From Gammaproteobacteria bacterium MOLA455 (GTDB taxonomy: Bacteria > Pseudomonadota > Gammaproteobacteria > Pseudomonadales > Porticoccaceae), in the NCBI GenBank assembly GCA_000511875.1, contig AZIN01000001.1, forward strand, positions 1,557,332 to 1,621,331: a stretch of 64,000 bases of DNA. Direction: 5' to 3'. How positions within the stretch are numbered: position 1 is the first letter of the stretch; each line of letters opens with the position of its first letter. The notes beneath the pieces were generated by a model. That model was not told the origin of the DNA and did not search any database. It saw only the letters and a list, made by a program, of their open reading frames with translations. Shown one piece after another: positions 55,861 to 63,707 of the stretch. The translations under genes and the position numbers were made by a program.

Positions 55861-55918
55861 GCGCTGTATCTAGGTTGATCTCTACCAAAGCGCCCTATCT
55901 AAATTGATTTCTGCCAAA
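55861..55918 (-). repeat. 29-base tandem repeat at the DUF938 gene end
   Basis: Two adjacent 29-base units (55861-55889 and 55890-55918) differ at six positions. The right unit includes the last codons and stop codon of the DUF938 gene, so the left unit is a duplicated gene tail now outside the coding sequence. A more degenerate third unit may precede it. Confidence 0.85.
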
Positions 55919-56504
55919 TCAACAGTCGATTGTTGGCGGGCATGGCGTGGTCGTCGAGTAAGATTAGACTGCTATTTAAGGCCAGCTGATTGATCTCATG
56001 AAACTCTCTAATGCCTCGATGGGCGGCTCGCTCGCGCAATTTTAGATCAAACAAGCGGTTGCTCTCGGAGCTGTGTTCACCGGCATACTTCATTGGCCCG
56101 TAGAGACAGAAAACACCATTAGGTGGAAGGCCTGAGGAGACCAAATGGAACATTGCCTCAACGTCATGCCAAGCCATAATGTGGGCTGTATTAGCGGTGT
56201 AAACAGCATCAATTGAGTCATCTGGCCACTCTGCCCCGGCCGCATTAAGCTCTATAGGCGCGCGCAGATTGGCTGCGGGATAATCTTCCAGCCACCCTAA
56301 AATGCCCGGGTGGTTTTCAAGTAGGTCGCTGGTTTGCCAAATCAGCTGCGGCAACTGTGGCGCGAACCAAGCCGCGTGCTGGCCAGTGCCAGAGCCTATC
56401 TCCAAGAGATGAGTCTTGTCCTGCAGCAGTGGTGCCAGCAAGGCAAAAATAGGTGCTTTGTTGTTCTCACAAGCCTGGGAAAATGGTTTGTCCCTATAAG
56501 TCAC
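55899..56504 (-). CDS. DUF938 family SAM-dependent methyltransferase
   Basis: Predicted class I methyltransferase of 201 residues. The SAM-binding motif LLEIGSGTGQHAAWFAP is near residue 35, and the DUF938 pattern (FSQACENNKAPI at the N-terminus, YTANTAHIMAW in the middle) is clear. The substrate is unknown. It is divergent from no close gene and convergent with ubiA. The start is set by the MTYRDKPFS sequence common to the family. Confidence 0.88.
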   Translation of the reverse strand: MTYRDKPFSQACENNKAPIFALLAPLLQDKTHLLEIGSGTGQHAAWFAPQLPQLIWQTSDLLENHPGILGWLEDYPAANLRAPIELNAAGAEWPDDSIDAVYTANTAHIMAWHDVEAMFHLVSSGLPPNGVFCLYGPMKYAGEHSSESNRLFDLKLRERAAHRGIREFHEINQLALNSSLILLDDHAMPANNRLLIWQKSI

Positions 56505-56570
56505 TACTGCTCCTGATACGTTGCTGCTGTGATTAAAAGCTGGCGTTTTCGTAAAGAGTAGCGTGCAAAA

Positions 56571-57326
56571 CTAGCCGCGCAAAAACACCGGCGCATCCAG
56601 CTCGCTAAGGGCGGCATTGTATACATAGCCGTCACTGTCGAATTGATTGATCTGTTCGATCTCAGTGATGCGGTTCTGGATAATATAGCGGCTCATTAGG
56701 CCGCGGGCCTTTTTCGCATAGAAACTAATGATTTTGTATTTGCCGTCTTTTTTGTCCATAAATACAGGGGTCACTATGCGGGCACTAACGTCTTGTTTGC
56801 GCACGGACTTGAAGTACTCGTTAGAGGCTAGATTGACCAGAACAGAAGAGTCGACCCGATTGAGTTCGGCAGTGATAATATCGCCCCAGAACTGATACAA
56901 ATCCTTGCCTCGCTGGTTGGCAAATTTGGTTCCCATTTCCAGCCGGTAAGCCTGCATCAGGTCAAGCGGACGCAGAACACCATAGAGTCCGGAGAGAATA
57001 CGCAGGTGATCCTGAGCCCAGTGCAAATCCTCGGCGCTCATGCTCTCGGCATCCAAGCCCTGATAGACATCACCCTTAAATGCCAACACAGCCGCCCGAG
57101 CATTACTGACATTAAACGGCGTCTGCCACTCCTGAAAGCGCTCATAATTGAGTGCCCCCAGTTTGTCACTCAGATGCATCAGGCTGGAAACGTCCTGAGG
57201 TGCCAGCGCCTTTAGGCCGAGCGAAAGCTCTTCGGCATGATCTAGCAACGCTGGCTGCGAGAGCAAAGGTGCTTCAATGGAACTTGAATAGTCGAGTTTT
57301 TTCGCCGGAGAAATAACAACTAACAT
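56571..57326 (-). CDS. yaaA: Peroxide stress protein YaaA
   Basis: DUF328/UPF0246 protein of 251 residues. In E. coli YaaA limits unincorporated iron and oxidative damage during peroxide stress and belongs to the OxyR regulon. The MLVVISPAKKLDY start and the FKGDVYQGLDA and FYAKKARGLMSRYI motifs are conserved. It is divergent from the M48 gene (144 bases between starts); no OxyR site could be assigned by eye. Confidence 0.92.
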   Translation of the reverse strand: MLVVISPAKKLDYSSSIEAPLLSQPALLDHAEELSLGLKALAPQDVSSLMHLSDKLGALNYERFQEWQTPFNVSNARAAVLAFKGDVYQGLDAESMSAEDLHWAQDHLRILSGLYGVLRPLDLMQAYRLEMGTKFANQRGKDLYQFWGDIITAELNRVDSSVLVNLASNEYFKSVRKQDVSARIVTPVFMDKKDGKYKIISFYAKKARGLMSRYIIQNRITEIEQINQFDSDGYVYNAALSELDAPVFLRG

Positions 57327-57470
57327 AAGTAAAACACACCGTTGATTGGCAATTATTTAAAAAAGTGCTGTTATTATATCAACTTGCGCGGAGTGCGCGA
57401 GGCTCTATTTTTAACGCTATTCTTAGCTCATGGATAGGCACATAAAATGCAATCTCAAGGGAGACAGGGA

Positions 57471-59033
57471 ATGAAAAATTGGTTAACGGCCGCTCTTGTA
57501 GTGTCAGCAACTATGGCAGCGGTCACGCTCAGCGGATGTTCAGTCAATCCAGTTACCGGAAAGAGTCAGCTGTCGCTTATTTCGCCACAGCAGGAAATTG
57601 CCATCGGCGCGAAAAACTACAGTCCTTCGCGGCAGTCACAAGGCGGTGATTACTATCTTGATGCGGCACTGCAAAGCTATATCAGTGGTGTCGGCAAAAA
57701 GCTGGCTGCGGTCAGTGACCGCCCTAAATTGCCCTATGAGTTTGTGGTTCTCAACAACAGAGTGCCGAATGCCTGGGCCTTACCTGGGGGCAAAATCGCC
57801 ATAAACATTGGCCTGCTAGTATTGCTCGATGACGAAGCACAGCTCGCCGCCGTATTAGCTCATGAGATTGTCCATGCCGCCGCCCGCCACGGTGCTACGC
57901 AAATGACCACTGGAACTCTAGCCAGCATAGGTTTGATTGCAGTCGGTGCCGCGGTAAAGGGCCAGCCGGGTGAGCAACTCTATGGCATGGCTTCGCAGAT
58001 GGGTACTGCCGCGTGGATGGCGAAATACGGTCGTGATGATGAGTTGGAGTCTGACTATTACGGCATGAGCTATATGGCCAAAGCCGGATATGAGGTTTGG
58101 GGTGCTGTTGAATTACAGGAGACCTTTGTCGAGCTGAGCAAGTCGCGACAGACAGATTTTCTCAGCGGCTTATTTGCCAGTCACCCACCTTCTATAGAGC
58201 GCGTCGAAGCGAACAAATTGCGTGCCGCCGAATTTCCCTCCGGTCACCGCTATCGCCAGCGATATCAAACGGCCATCGCTCAGCTGATTAAGGATGAGCC
58301 GGCTTATGCGGCGGAAAAATTGGCGATCAAAGCGCTGGCCGACAATCAACCCAGCTTAGCCATCAAACATCTGGATAGAGCTGTGGCTCTGCAACCGGCA
58401 GAGGCGCAGTTTTGGCTATTGCGTGGAGAGGCTTGGTCTATGTTAGATAATCCCACTAATGCGGAAAAATCCTACACTACTGCAATAGGTAAAAATAAAG
58501 CTGTCTTTAGCCCCTATCTAGCCCGTGGAATCTTACGTTACAAACAGGCAGATAGAGTCGCCGCTAAAGCTGATCTAATGCAGAGCTACAAATTGTTGCC
58601 TACTGCCAAAGCAAGCTACTACCTAGGTGAGTTGGCGCTGGATAACAAACAGTATGAGCAGGCCAATGGCTTTTTTAAACACGCAGCTCAAGATCGCGGT
58701 GAGCTCGGCAACCTAAGTCGAAAAAAGATTCAGCAGGTAAATTTACAGCTACAACCCCAAAGTTTTTTAGTCTTTAGTCAAGCGGTGAGTAACAGAGGGG
58801 CGCTGTTGGTCAGCGTAGTAAATACCAGTCCTCGGGCCATGCGCAGTATTGTTTTGCAGATAGCAGGACCGCTGGATCAGGGCGGTTATGCTTCAACCAA
58901 GACGATTGATATCACTAAAGACCTTCAGCCTGGGGAGCAAGTGACGATTAACACCGGGCTGAGTTATTTTTTATCCAACCAGCAAGCGGCGCGTTATCGT
59001 ATTCTGGCGCAGAGTGCAAAGCTGGTAGACTAA
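57471..59033 (+). CDS. M48-family metalloprotease lipoprotein with TPR region
   Basis: Envelope protease of 520 residues. The lipobox LSGC ends at C23, so it is a predicted lipoprotein. The zinc site HEIVH is at 131-135, with a third ligand in the DELESDYYGM motif near residue 185. TPR-like repeats (about 280-400) follow. The layout is like BepA/YfgC, which degrades or chaperones misassembled outer-membrane proteins, but a sorting into the LoiP group cannot be excluded. The ATG at 57471 has GGAG seven bases upstream; an ATG at 57447 is less likely. Confidence 0.88.
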   Translation: MKNWLTAALVVSATMAAVTLSGCSVNPVTGKSQLSLISPQQEIAIGAKNYSPSRQSQGGDYYLDAALQSYISGVGKKLAAVSDRPKLPYEFVVLNNRVPNAWALPGGKIAINIGLLVLLDDEAQLAAVLAHEIVHAAARHGATQMTTGTLASIGLIAVGAAVKGQPGEQLYGMASQMGTAAWMAKYGRDDELESDYYGMSYMAKAGYEVWGAVELQETFVELSKSRQTDFLSGLFASHPPSIERVEANKLRAAEFPSGHRYRQRYQTAIAQLIKDEPAYAAEKLAIKALADNQPSLAIKHLDRAVALQPAEAQFWLLRGEAWSMLDNPTNAEKSYTTAIGKNKAVFSPYLARGILRYKQADRVAAKADLMQSYKLLPTAKASYYLGELALDNKQYEQANGFFKHAAQDRGELGNLSRKKIQQVNLQLQPQSFLVFSQAVSNRGALLVSVVNTSPRAMRSIVLQIAGPLDQGGYASTKTIDITKDLQPGEQVTINTGLSYFLSNQQAARYRILAQSAKLVD

Positions 59034-59066
59034 CGGCCATTAAAAACCCCACAGGAGTCGACAATT

Positions 59067-59312
59067 ATGCAGGAGAAAAAGACCAAGCCACCCTGCGCGG
59101 TGTGCAAGTTAGTACGCATCTATCTGTTGGTTGCAGTGCCTATTGTTTTGATTATGTGGATCAGGCCGGAAGTTAGTCGTCTTAAAGGCTATGATCTGAC
59201 TAATATATTTTCTACGCTAATTGGTGTGATGCTGGTCTGCACCATTCTGTGGAAGGCCTACCATGAATTTTGGAAACCGAAGATCGATGCCGCCAGAAAA
59301 AATAAAAACTGA
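59067..59312 (+). CDS. Small membrane protein with CxxC motif
   Basis: Protein of 81 residues that I do not recognise. An N-terminal cytoplasmic CAVCK motif (near residue 12) precedes two hydrophobic segments (about 17-33 and 45-63) and a lysine-rich tail. An AGGAG ribosome binding site lies before its ATG. It overlaps the next small gene by 26 bases, suggesting coupled translation. Confidence 0.7.
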   Translation: MQEKKTKPPCAVCKLVRIYLLVAVPIVLIMWIRPEVSRLKGYDLTNIFSTLIGVMLVCTILWKAYHEFWKPKIDAARKNKN

Positions 59313-59475
59313 TTGTTGGGGGTGTCGGCACTTCCAGATAACCCATCAACCGAAAATGCCCTACGGCTGCCAAGCAATGGGTTTCAAGTCAAAAATGTTG
59401 CCCTGCTTGGCCGTGGTACAAATAGATGGCACTAACTGCCTTAGCTTTCAGCCGAAACCCACATTAAAAAAATAA
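59287..59475 (+). CDS. Small cysteine-rich protein, probable metal-binding
   Basis: Protein of 62 residues (from the ATG at 59287; a longer start at 59263 is possible) with CWGC near the N-terminus and two further cysteines in GCQAM and PCLAV, plus a fourth site in NCLSF. The arrangement suggests a zinc or iron-sulfur site. Related short proteins with the CRHFQITHQPKMPYGC pattern exist and are often misannotated as uracil-DNA glycosylase; I do not assign that. No function proposed. Confidence 0.65.
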   Translation: MPPEKIKTDCWGCRHFQITHQPKMPYGCQAMGFKSKMLPCLAVVQIDGTNCLSFQPKPTLKK

Positions 59476-59512
59476 ATCGCTAAGTGCTGCTAAATCAGCC
59501 CAAGCTGTCTTT

Positions 59513-60064
59513 CTAATCCCCGCGAACCAACATAAATGGCTGACCAACATCACGCGGTTGACGGCACGAAAGACGGCCACTGTAAGTATTTACAGCACAA
59601 CGAAAGATATCCTGATGTAGACCTTTACTTGATGTCCAGTGATTTTCGACAGCAATCGACGGGAACGCGTTGTGATTGATTGCCGGGGCCACGCACGCGT
59701 CCTCGGTCACCGACTGCATTTCACTGTCGGTCGGCAGCCGCCAGGTAATCCCGGATTTCTCTGAGAATTCAGCAGCATAATCAATCGCTTCATCCCAACT
59801 GAGATAGAGAATTTCACCTTTGCAGCGGAAGTTTGAATACTGCTGCCCAGCAGAGCAGCGATACCACACCACGCCGCTCTCGGTGTCTTTAGCGAAGCCG
59901 TCTTTGTCGACCTCAAAGCGCCCCTTGTCGCCCTCCGCAATACTGTCGCCGCAGGTCTCTTCACTGCGGTAATCGCCGCAACTGTTTAGTGTAAAAACGA
60001 CTATTAAACTAGAGAGAATTGAAAAAAGTCTGCGACTGGGCAATTTGGTTAACGTTGCTATCAC
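59513..60064 (-). CDS. DUF1566-domain lipoprotein
   Basis: Predicted secreted lipoprotein of 183 residues. A signal segment ends in LNSC (C29). The rest shows the DUF1566/Lcl C-terminal pattern: TESGVVWYRCSAGQ, WDEAIDYAAEFS, GITWRLPTDSEMQS and HWTSSKG. Six further cysteines suggest disulfides. Function unknown. It is convergent with the small cysteine-rich gene. Confidence 0.82.
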   Translation of the reverse strand: MIATLTKLPSRRLFSILSSLIVVFTLNSCGDYRSEETCGDSIAEGDKGRFEVDKDGFAKDTESGVVWYRCSAGQQYSNFRCKGEILYLSWDEAIDYAAEFSEKSGITWRLPTDSEMQSVTEDACVAPAINHNAFPSIAVENHWTSSKGLHQDIFRCAVNTYSGRLSCRQPRDVGQPFMLVRGD

Positions 60065-60449
60065 GGTGGAGCCTCCTGATAAGAGCAGCTAAATAGTCGT
60101 TAGGTCAGTTCCTAGGATGTGACCTCCATTGCTTTGCGACGTCTTTAAAAATCAAGTTACACTGGAATAGCAGCATAACTTACAATATCCCAGCACTGCA
60201 ATTTGAACCTAAAAGACTAATTTAACAATCGGCAGCTAGATCAATAACTCCAATGTAGCTAAATCGTTCTGCCTAGATAGCAGCGGGGCTCAATATTTCG
60301 ACACAGCTGCCGATATATAGAGATAGTCAAATAGTGAGTCAGCTCTGCCGGAGACAAATTGGGCGCTTGAAGGACCGCAGAGCAACTATTACCGCCGCCA
60401 GATTCTCGAATCGGGCGACCAAAATTTCTAAAATGTGTAAGGAATATTC
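60065..60449. other. Intergenic region upstream of the stator operon
   Basis: This gap of 385 bases lies between the divergent DUF1566 gene and pomA and must hold both promoters. I see no clear -35/-10 pair, sigma-28 or sigma-54 element, and no known operator. An AAGGA ribosome binding site precedes pomA at good spacing. Confidence 0.5.
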
Positions 60450-61202
60450 ATGGATATCGCAACGATTATTGGCCTGCTCGGTGCCTTCGGTTTGATCTTT
60501 ATGGCGATCGACGATATGGCTGCATTTATCGATACCCCATCGCTACTGATCGTGGTTGGTGGCTCAATCATGGTTGTTATGTTCCGCTCTTCACTGGGAG
60601 AGTTTCTCGGTGCCGTTGGCGTTATGGGCAAGACCTTTAAAAATAAAATCGACGAGCCTGCAACATTGATTGAGCAAATTGTTGAGCTTGCGACTATCGC
60701 CCGGAAAGACGGCATGATCGCCCTCGAAGGTCAGGAAATCGACAACCCATTTATGTCCAAAGCTGTTTCCATGCTGGTTGACGGCACAGATCCAATGATC
60801 ATCAAAAGCTCCCTGGACAGAGAGTTGACCAGCACTAAAATGCGTCACGCACGAGGTGCGAAAATCTTCTCCGCCTGGGGTGAAATTGCCCCGGCCATGG
60901 GCATGATTGGCACCTTGATTGGTCTGGTGCAGATGCTCGGCAATATGGGTGATCCAAAGTCCATTGGACCCGCTATGGCGGTGGCACTATTGACCACCAT
61001 GTACGGTGCCATATTGGCCAATGTGATCTGCTTGCCGATCGCCATGAAATTGGAAAACCAGGCAGAGCTCGAGGCTGCCAACAATGAGCTCATTATTGAA
61101 GGCATACTATTTATTCAAGATGGCGGCAACCCACGCGTACTCAGCGATTTCCTGGCATCCTTCCTAGGTCCGAAAGCTCGCTCTAAGCTAGCGGCTGCGT
61201 AA
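60450..61202 (+). CDS. pomA: Flagellar motor stator protein PomA/MotA
   Basis: Inner-membrane stator subunit of 250 residues with four hydrophobic segments. The cytoplasmic loop carries R85, K86, E93 and E96, matching the charged residues that contact FliG in PomA. Conserved prolines lie in GEIAPAMGMIG and ICLPIAMK. PomA-type sequence and PomB-type partners point to a sodium-driven motor, as in Vibrio; this is inferred. It is eight bases ahead of the first pomB. Confidence 0.92.
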   Translation: MDIATIIGLLGAFGLIFMAIDDMAAFIDTPSLLIVVGGSIMVVMFRSSLGEFLGAVGVMGKTFKNKIDEPATLIEQIVELATIARKDGMIALEGQEIDNPFMSKAVSMLVDGTDPMIIKSSLDRELTSTKMRHARGAKIFSAWGEIAPAMGMIGTLIGLVQMLGNMGDPKSIGPAMAVALLTTMYGAILANVICLPIAMKLENQAELEAANNELIIEGILFIQDGGNPRVLSDFLASFLGPKARSKLAAA

Positions 61203-61210
61203 CTAAGACA

Positions 61211-62404
61211 ATGGCAGACGACCAAGACCTAGATCAGGCCCCAGCAGCCGGCGCTCAAGAGCCAGCCCCGGCTCCGGCTGAGGATTGCCCACCCTGCAAA
61301 GGTGGCGCGCCGGCGTGGATGGCGACCTTTGCCGATATGGCGACCCTGCTGATGGCTTTCTTCGTGTTGTTGCTGTCATTTGCCGAGGTCAACGTACCCA
61401 AATACAAACAAATTGCCGGTTCTCTGAGATCGGCGTTTGGTGTTGCCCGGATAGTCCCAAAAATCTCTATCCCCACTGCTACCAGCCTAGTCAAGCAGGA
61501 GTACACGCCTGCGCTAGCTGAGCCGACGGTGGTTGACCAAAAGCGCCAGCGCTCTGAAGATATCACCCAAGAGTTTATTGTCAAAAAAACTGAGTCCAAA
61601 GCGGCTGATTTTAAAACTCAGCAAGAATTCCGCAGTGTTCAGGAAGCACTTGCAGAGCAGATAGAGCAGGGCCAAGTAGAGGTTAGCATCGAAGATAATA
61701 AAGTGGTCGTTGAGTTGCGCTCAGACAGTAGCAGTGGAGGTCAGGACAACGACGATAGTGGGCAGGGCGCCGGAGGGCCGGTCAGTCAAGTCACCATTGA
61801 AGTTGCCTCTAAAGTGGTCGACCTACAGGCAACGCTATCCACAGAGATACAGGTGCGCAAACAGCAGTTGGCCTCAGGAGATCAGAGCGGTGGCTCTCAA
61901 TCAGATAGCGACAGCAGTCAGTCCTCCGGCGGTAGTGCCGACCAACGGCGCCAAGATGTCGAAGATCAGTACCAACAGATACGCCTATCCCTTGCGGCCG
62001 ATATTCAGAATGGGCTCGCTGAAGTCGAGCGCGATGGCGACAAAATCATTGTTCGCCTCGCCAGCCAGGGCTCATTTGTCTCCGGCAGTGCTAACCTCCA
62101 GCCAGGCTTTGCCGGGTTGCTAACGCGGGTTGGCGATTCTCTATCGGCGGCCAAGGGCAAGGTCCGTGTCGAAGGCCACACCGACAATATTCCAGTGGCT
62201 TTCAGTGAGCGATTTAATTCCAACTGGGATCTCTCCGCTGCCCGCTCCGCCTCTGTGGCTGACTTTTTTTCCCAGAATTCCGAACTCGATCAGAGTGCCA
62301 TCACCGTCGCTGGGTTTGCCGACACCAGGCCCATTGAGTCGAACAACACTGCCGCAGGTCGTGCGCGCAACCGCCGTATCGAGGTGATTGTCGATGGTTC
62401 CTAA
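61211..62404 (+). CDS. pomB: PomB-like stator protein 1
   Basis: Stator subunit of 397 residues. A CPPC motif (26-29) precedes a single membrane helix (about 37-57) with the ion-binding aspartate D42 in FADMATLLMAFFV, then the plug region NVPKYKQIAGS. A long linker rich in serine, glycine and aspartate (about 171-250) leads to the OmpA peptidoglycan-binding domain (about 285-395, with EGHTDNIP and DLSAARS). A strand-turn-strand module is repeated at 145-170 and 260-283. It is followed by a close paralogue. Confidence 0.92.
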   Translation: MADDQDLDQAPAAGAQEPAPAPAEDCPPCKGGAPAWMATFADMATLLMAFFVLLLSFAEVNVPKYKQIAGSLRSAFGVARIVPKISIPTATSLVKQEYTPALAEPTVVDQKRQRSEDITQEFIVKKTESKAADFKTQQEFRSVQEALAEQIEQGQVEVSIEDNKVVVELRSDSSSGGQDNDDSGQGAGGPVSQVTIEVASKVVDLQATLSTEIQVRKQQLASGDQSGGSQSDSDSSQSSGGSADQRRQDVEDQYQQIRLSLAADIQNGLAEVERDGDKIIVRLASQGSFVSGSANLQPGFAGLLTRVGDSLSAAKGKVRVEGHTDNIPVAFSERFNSNWDLSAARSASVADFFSQNSELDQSAITVAGFADTRPIESNNTAAGRARNRRIEVIVDGS

Positions 62405-62427
62405 TTTCTTAGTAGGAGAACGCTGAT

Positions 62428-63657
62428 ATGGCTGATGAACTAGACGACATCAAGCCCGACGCTGCCATCGAAGCAGAGGTCGAAGAGGCTATTGGTGGCG
62501 AGACGGCTGTGGAAGAGGCAGTCGCGCCCAAACCGCCGCCACCAGAGCAAGAGCCTGCAGAAGAGCCGGACTGCCCGCCCTGTAAGAGTGGCGCGCCGGC
62601 GTGGATGGCAACCTTTGCCGATATGGCCACGCTGCTAATGGCCTTCTTTGTCTTGATTCTCTCCTTTGCCCATATGAATGTGCCCAAATACAAAGAAGTC
62701 AGTGGTTCTATGAACGACAAATTTGGCGTGCAAAAAATTGTCCCAACGGTAGAGCAGCCTACTGCTGACAATATTATTGCCAAGCAGTACAAAACAGCCA
62801 AAGTGGATCCAACACTATTAGATGTAATCCAAGAGCAGACGACAGCCGAGCCACAGCCAGAAGACCCAGAATTAAAAGATGCCCTAAAAAAGAATGATTT
62901 TGACACCAACGCTGATGTTGAAGTATTGAAAAAATCGCTCGCCAAAGAAATTGCTGAAGGCAAGGTGAAGGTCACAGTTAAAGACAAGCAGTTAGTAGTT
63001 GAAGTGGTAGCCGATGCCAAGACAGGCAGGCAGGGAGAGGCCAATAAAACGAAATCTGGCGCCCAACTCATGCAGTCAGATTTAGAAATCTATGCCAAGG
63101 TAGCCTCTGCCCAAGCTCAGGTGCAGTCACAAATTGAGGTCGTTAATGCCTCGCCAGAGACTCTTGATGGAGATCTTAGCGGTCGCGGTGATGAAGCTGG
63201 CGAGCAGGCAATTGCTGATCAATATGAGAAAATTCGTGCACGCCTAAGCGATGAGATTGCCGATGGCTTGGCGGAGGTTGAGCGCGATGGCGACAAAATT
63301 ATTGTGCGCCTCGCCGAGCGCGGTTCGTTTCGCAGTGGTTACGCAGATCTCCAGCCAGCCTTCAAGCCGCTGCTGGATAAGGTTGGCGCCTCGATTGCCG
63401 ACAGCTCTGGACTGATAACGATTGAAGGCCACACCGATAATATCCCCATGGCCTTTAGCGAACGGTTTCGCTCCAACTGGGACCTTTCCGCAGCTCGTTC
63501 AGCGGCAGTGGCAGACTATCTGTTAAACAGCTCAGCAATTGATGATGGGCGCGTCTCGGTGACTGGCCTGGCTGACACCAAACCGCTGGTAGCCAATGAC
63601 TCCCCCGCTGGCCGCTCTAAAAACCGTCGCATCGAAGTGATTATCGACGGCAGCTAA
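62428..63657 (+). CDS. PomB-like stator protein 2 (paralogue)
   Basis: Second stator B subunit, 409 residues, 23 bases after the first. It shares the CPPC motif (49-52), the membrane helix with D65, the plug and the OmpA domain (EGHTDNIPMAFSERFRSNWDLSAARS), but the acidic N-terminal tail and the linker differ. The same internal module is repeated at 168-194 and 271-296. Both paralogues look intact, so one PomA may pair with two different B subunits. Confidence 0.9.
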   Translation: MADELDDIKPDAAIEAEVEEAIGGETAVEEAVAPKPPPPEQEPAEEPDCPPCKSGAPAWMATFADMATLLMAFFVLILSFAHMNVPKYKEVSGSMNDKFGVQKIVPTVEQPTADNIIAKQYKTAKVDPTLLDVIQEQTTAEPQPEDPELKDALKKNDFDTNADVEVLKKSLAKEIAEGKVKVTVKDKQLVVEVVADAKTGRQGEANKTKSGAQLMQSDLEIYAKVASAQAQVQSQIEVVNASPETLDGDLSGRGDEAGEQAIADQYEKIRARLSDEIADGLAEVERDGDKIIVRLAERGSFRSGYADLQPAFKPLLDKVGASIADSSGLITIEGHTDNIPMAFSERFRSNWDLSAARSAAVADYLLNSSAIDDGRVSVTGLADTKPLVANDSPAGRSKNRRIEVIIDGS

Positions 63658-63707
63658 CAGAGTTGCCAAATAGGTTGGCGGCCAGCGTATACCTGATTAA
63701 CAAATCG

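Noticed and set aside
60450-63657. MotA/MotB-like genes as part of a Zorya-type antiphage system
   Set aside because: Zorya needs ZorA with a long cytoplasmic tail and zorC/zorD or zorE genes; here PomA has standard length and no such partners follow.
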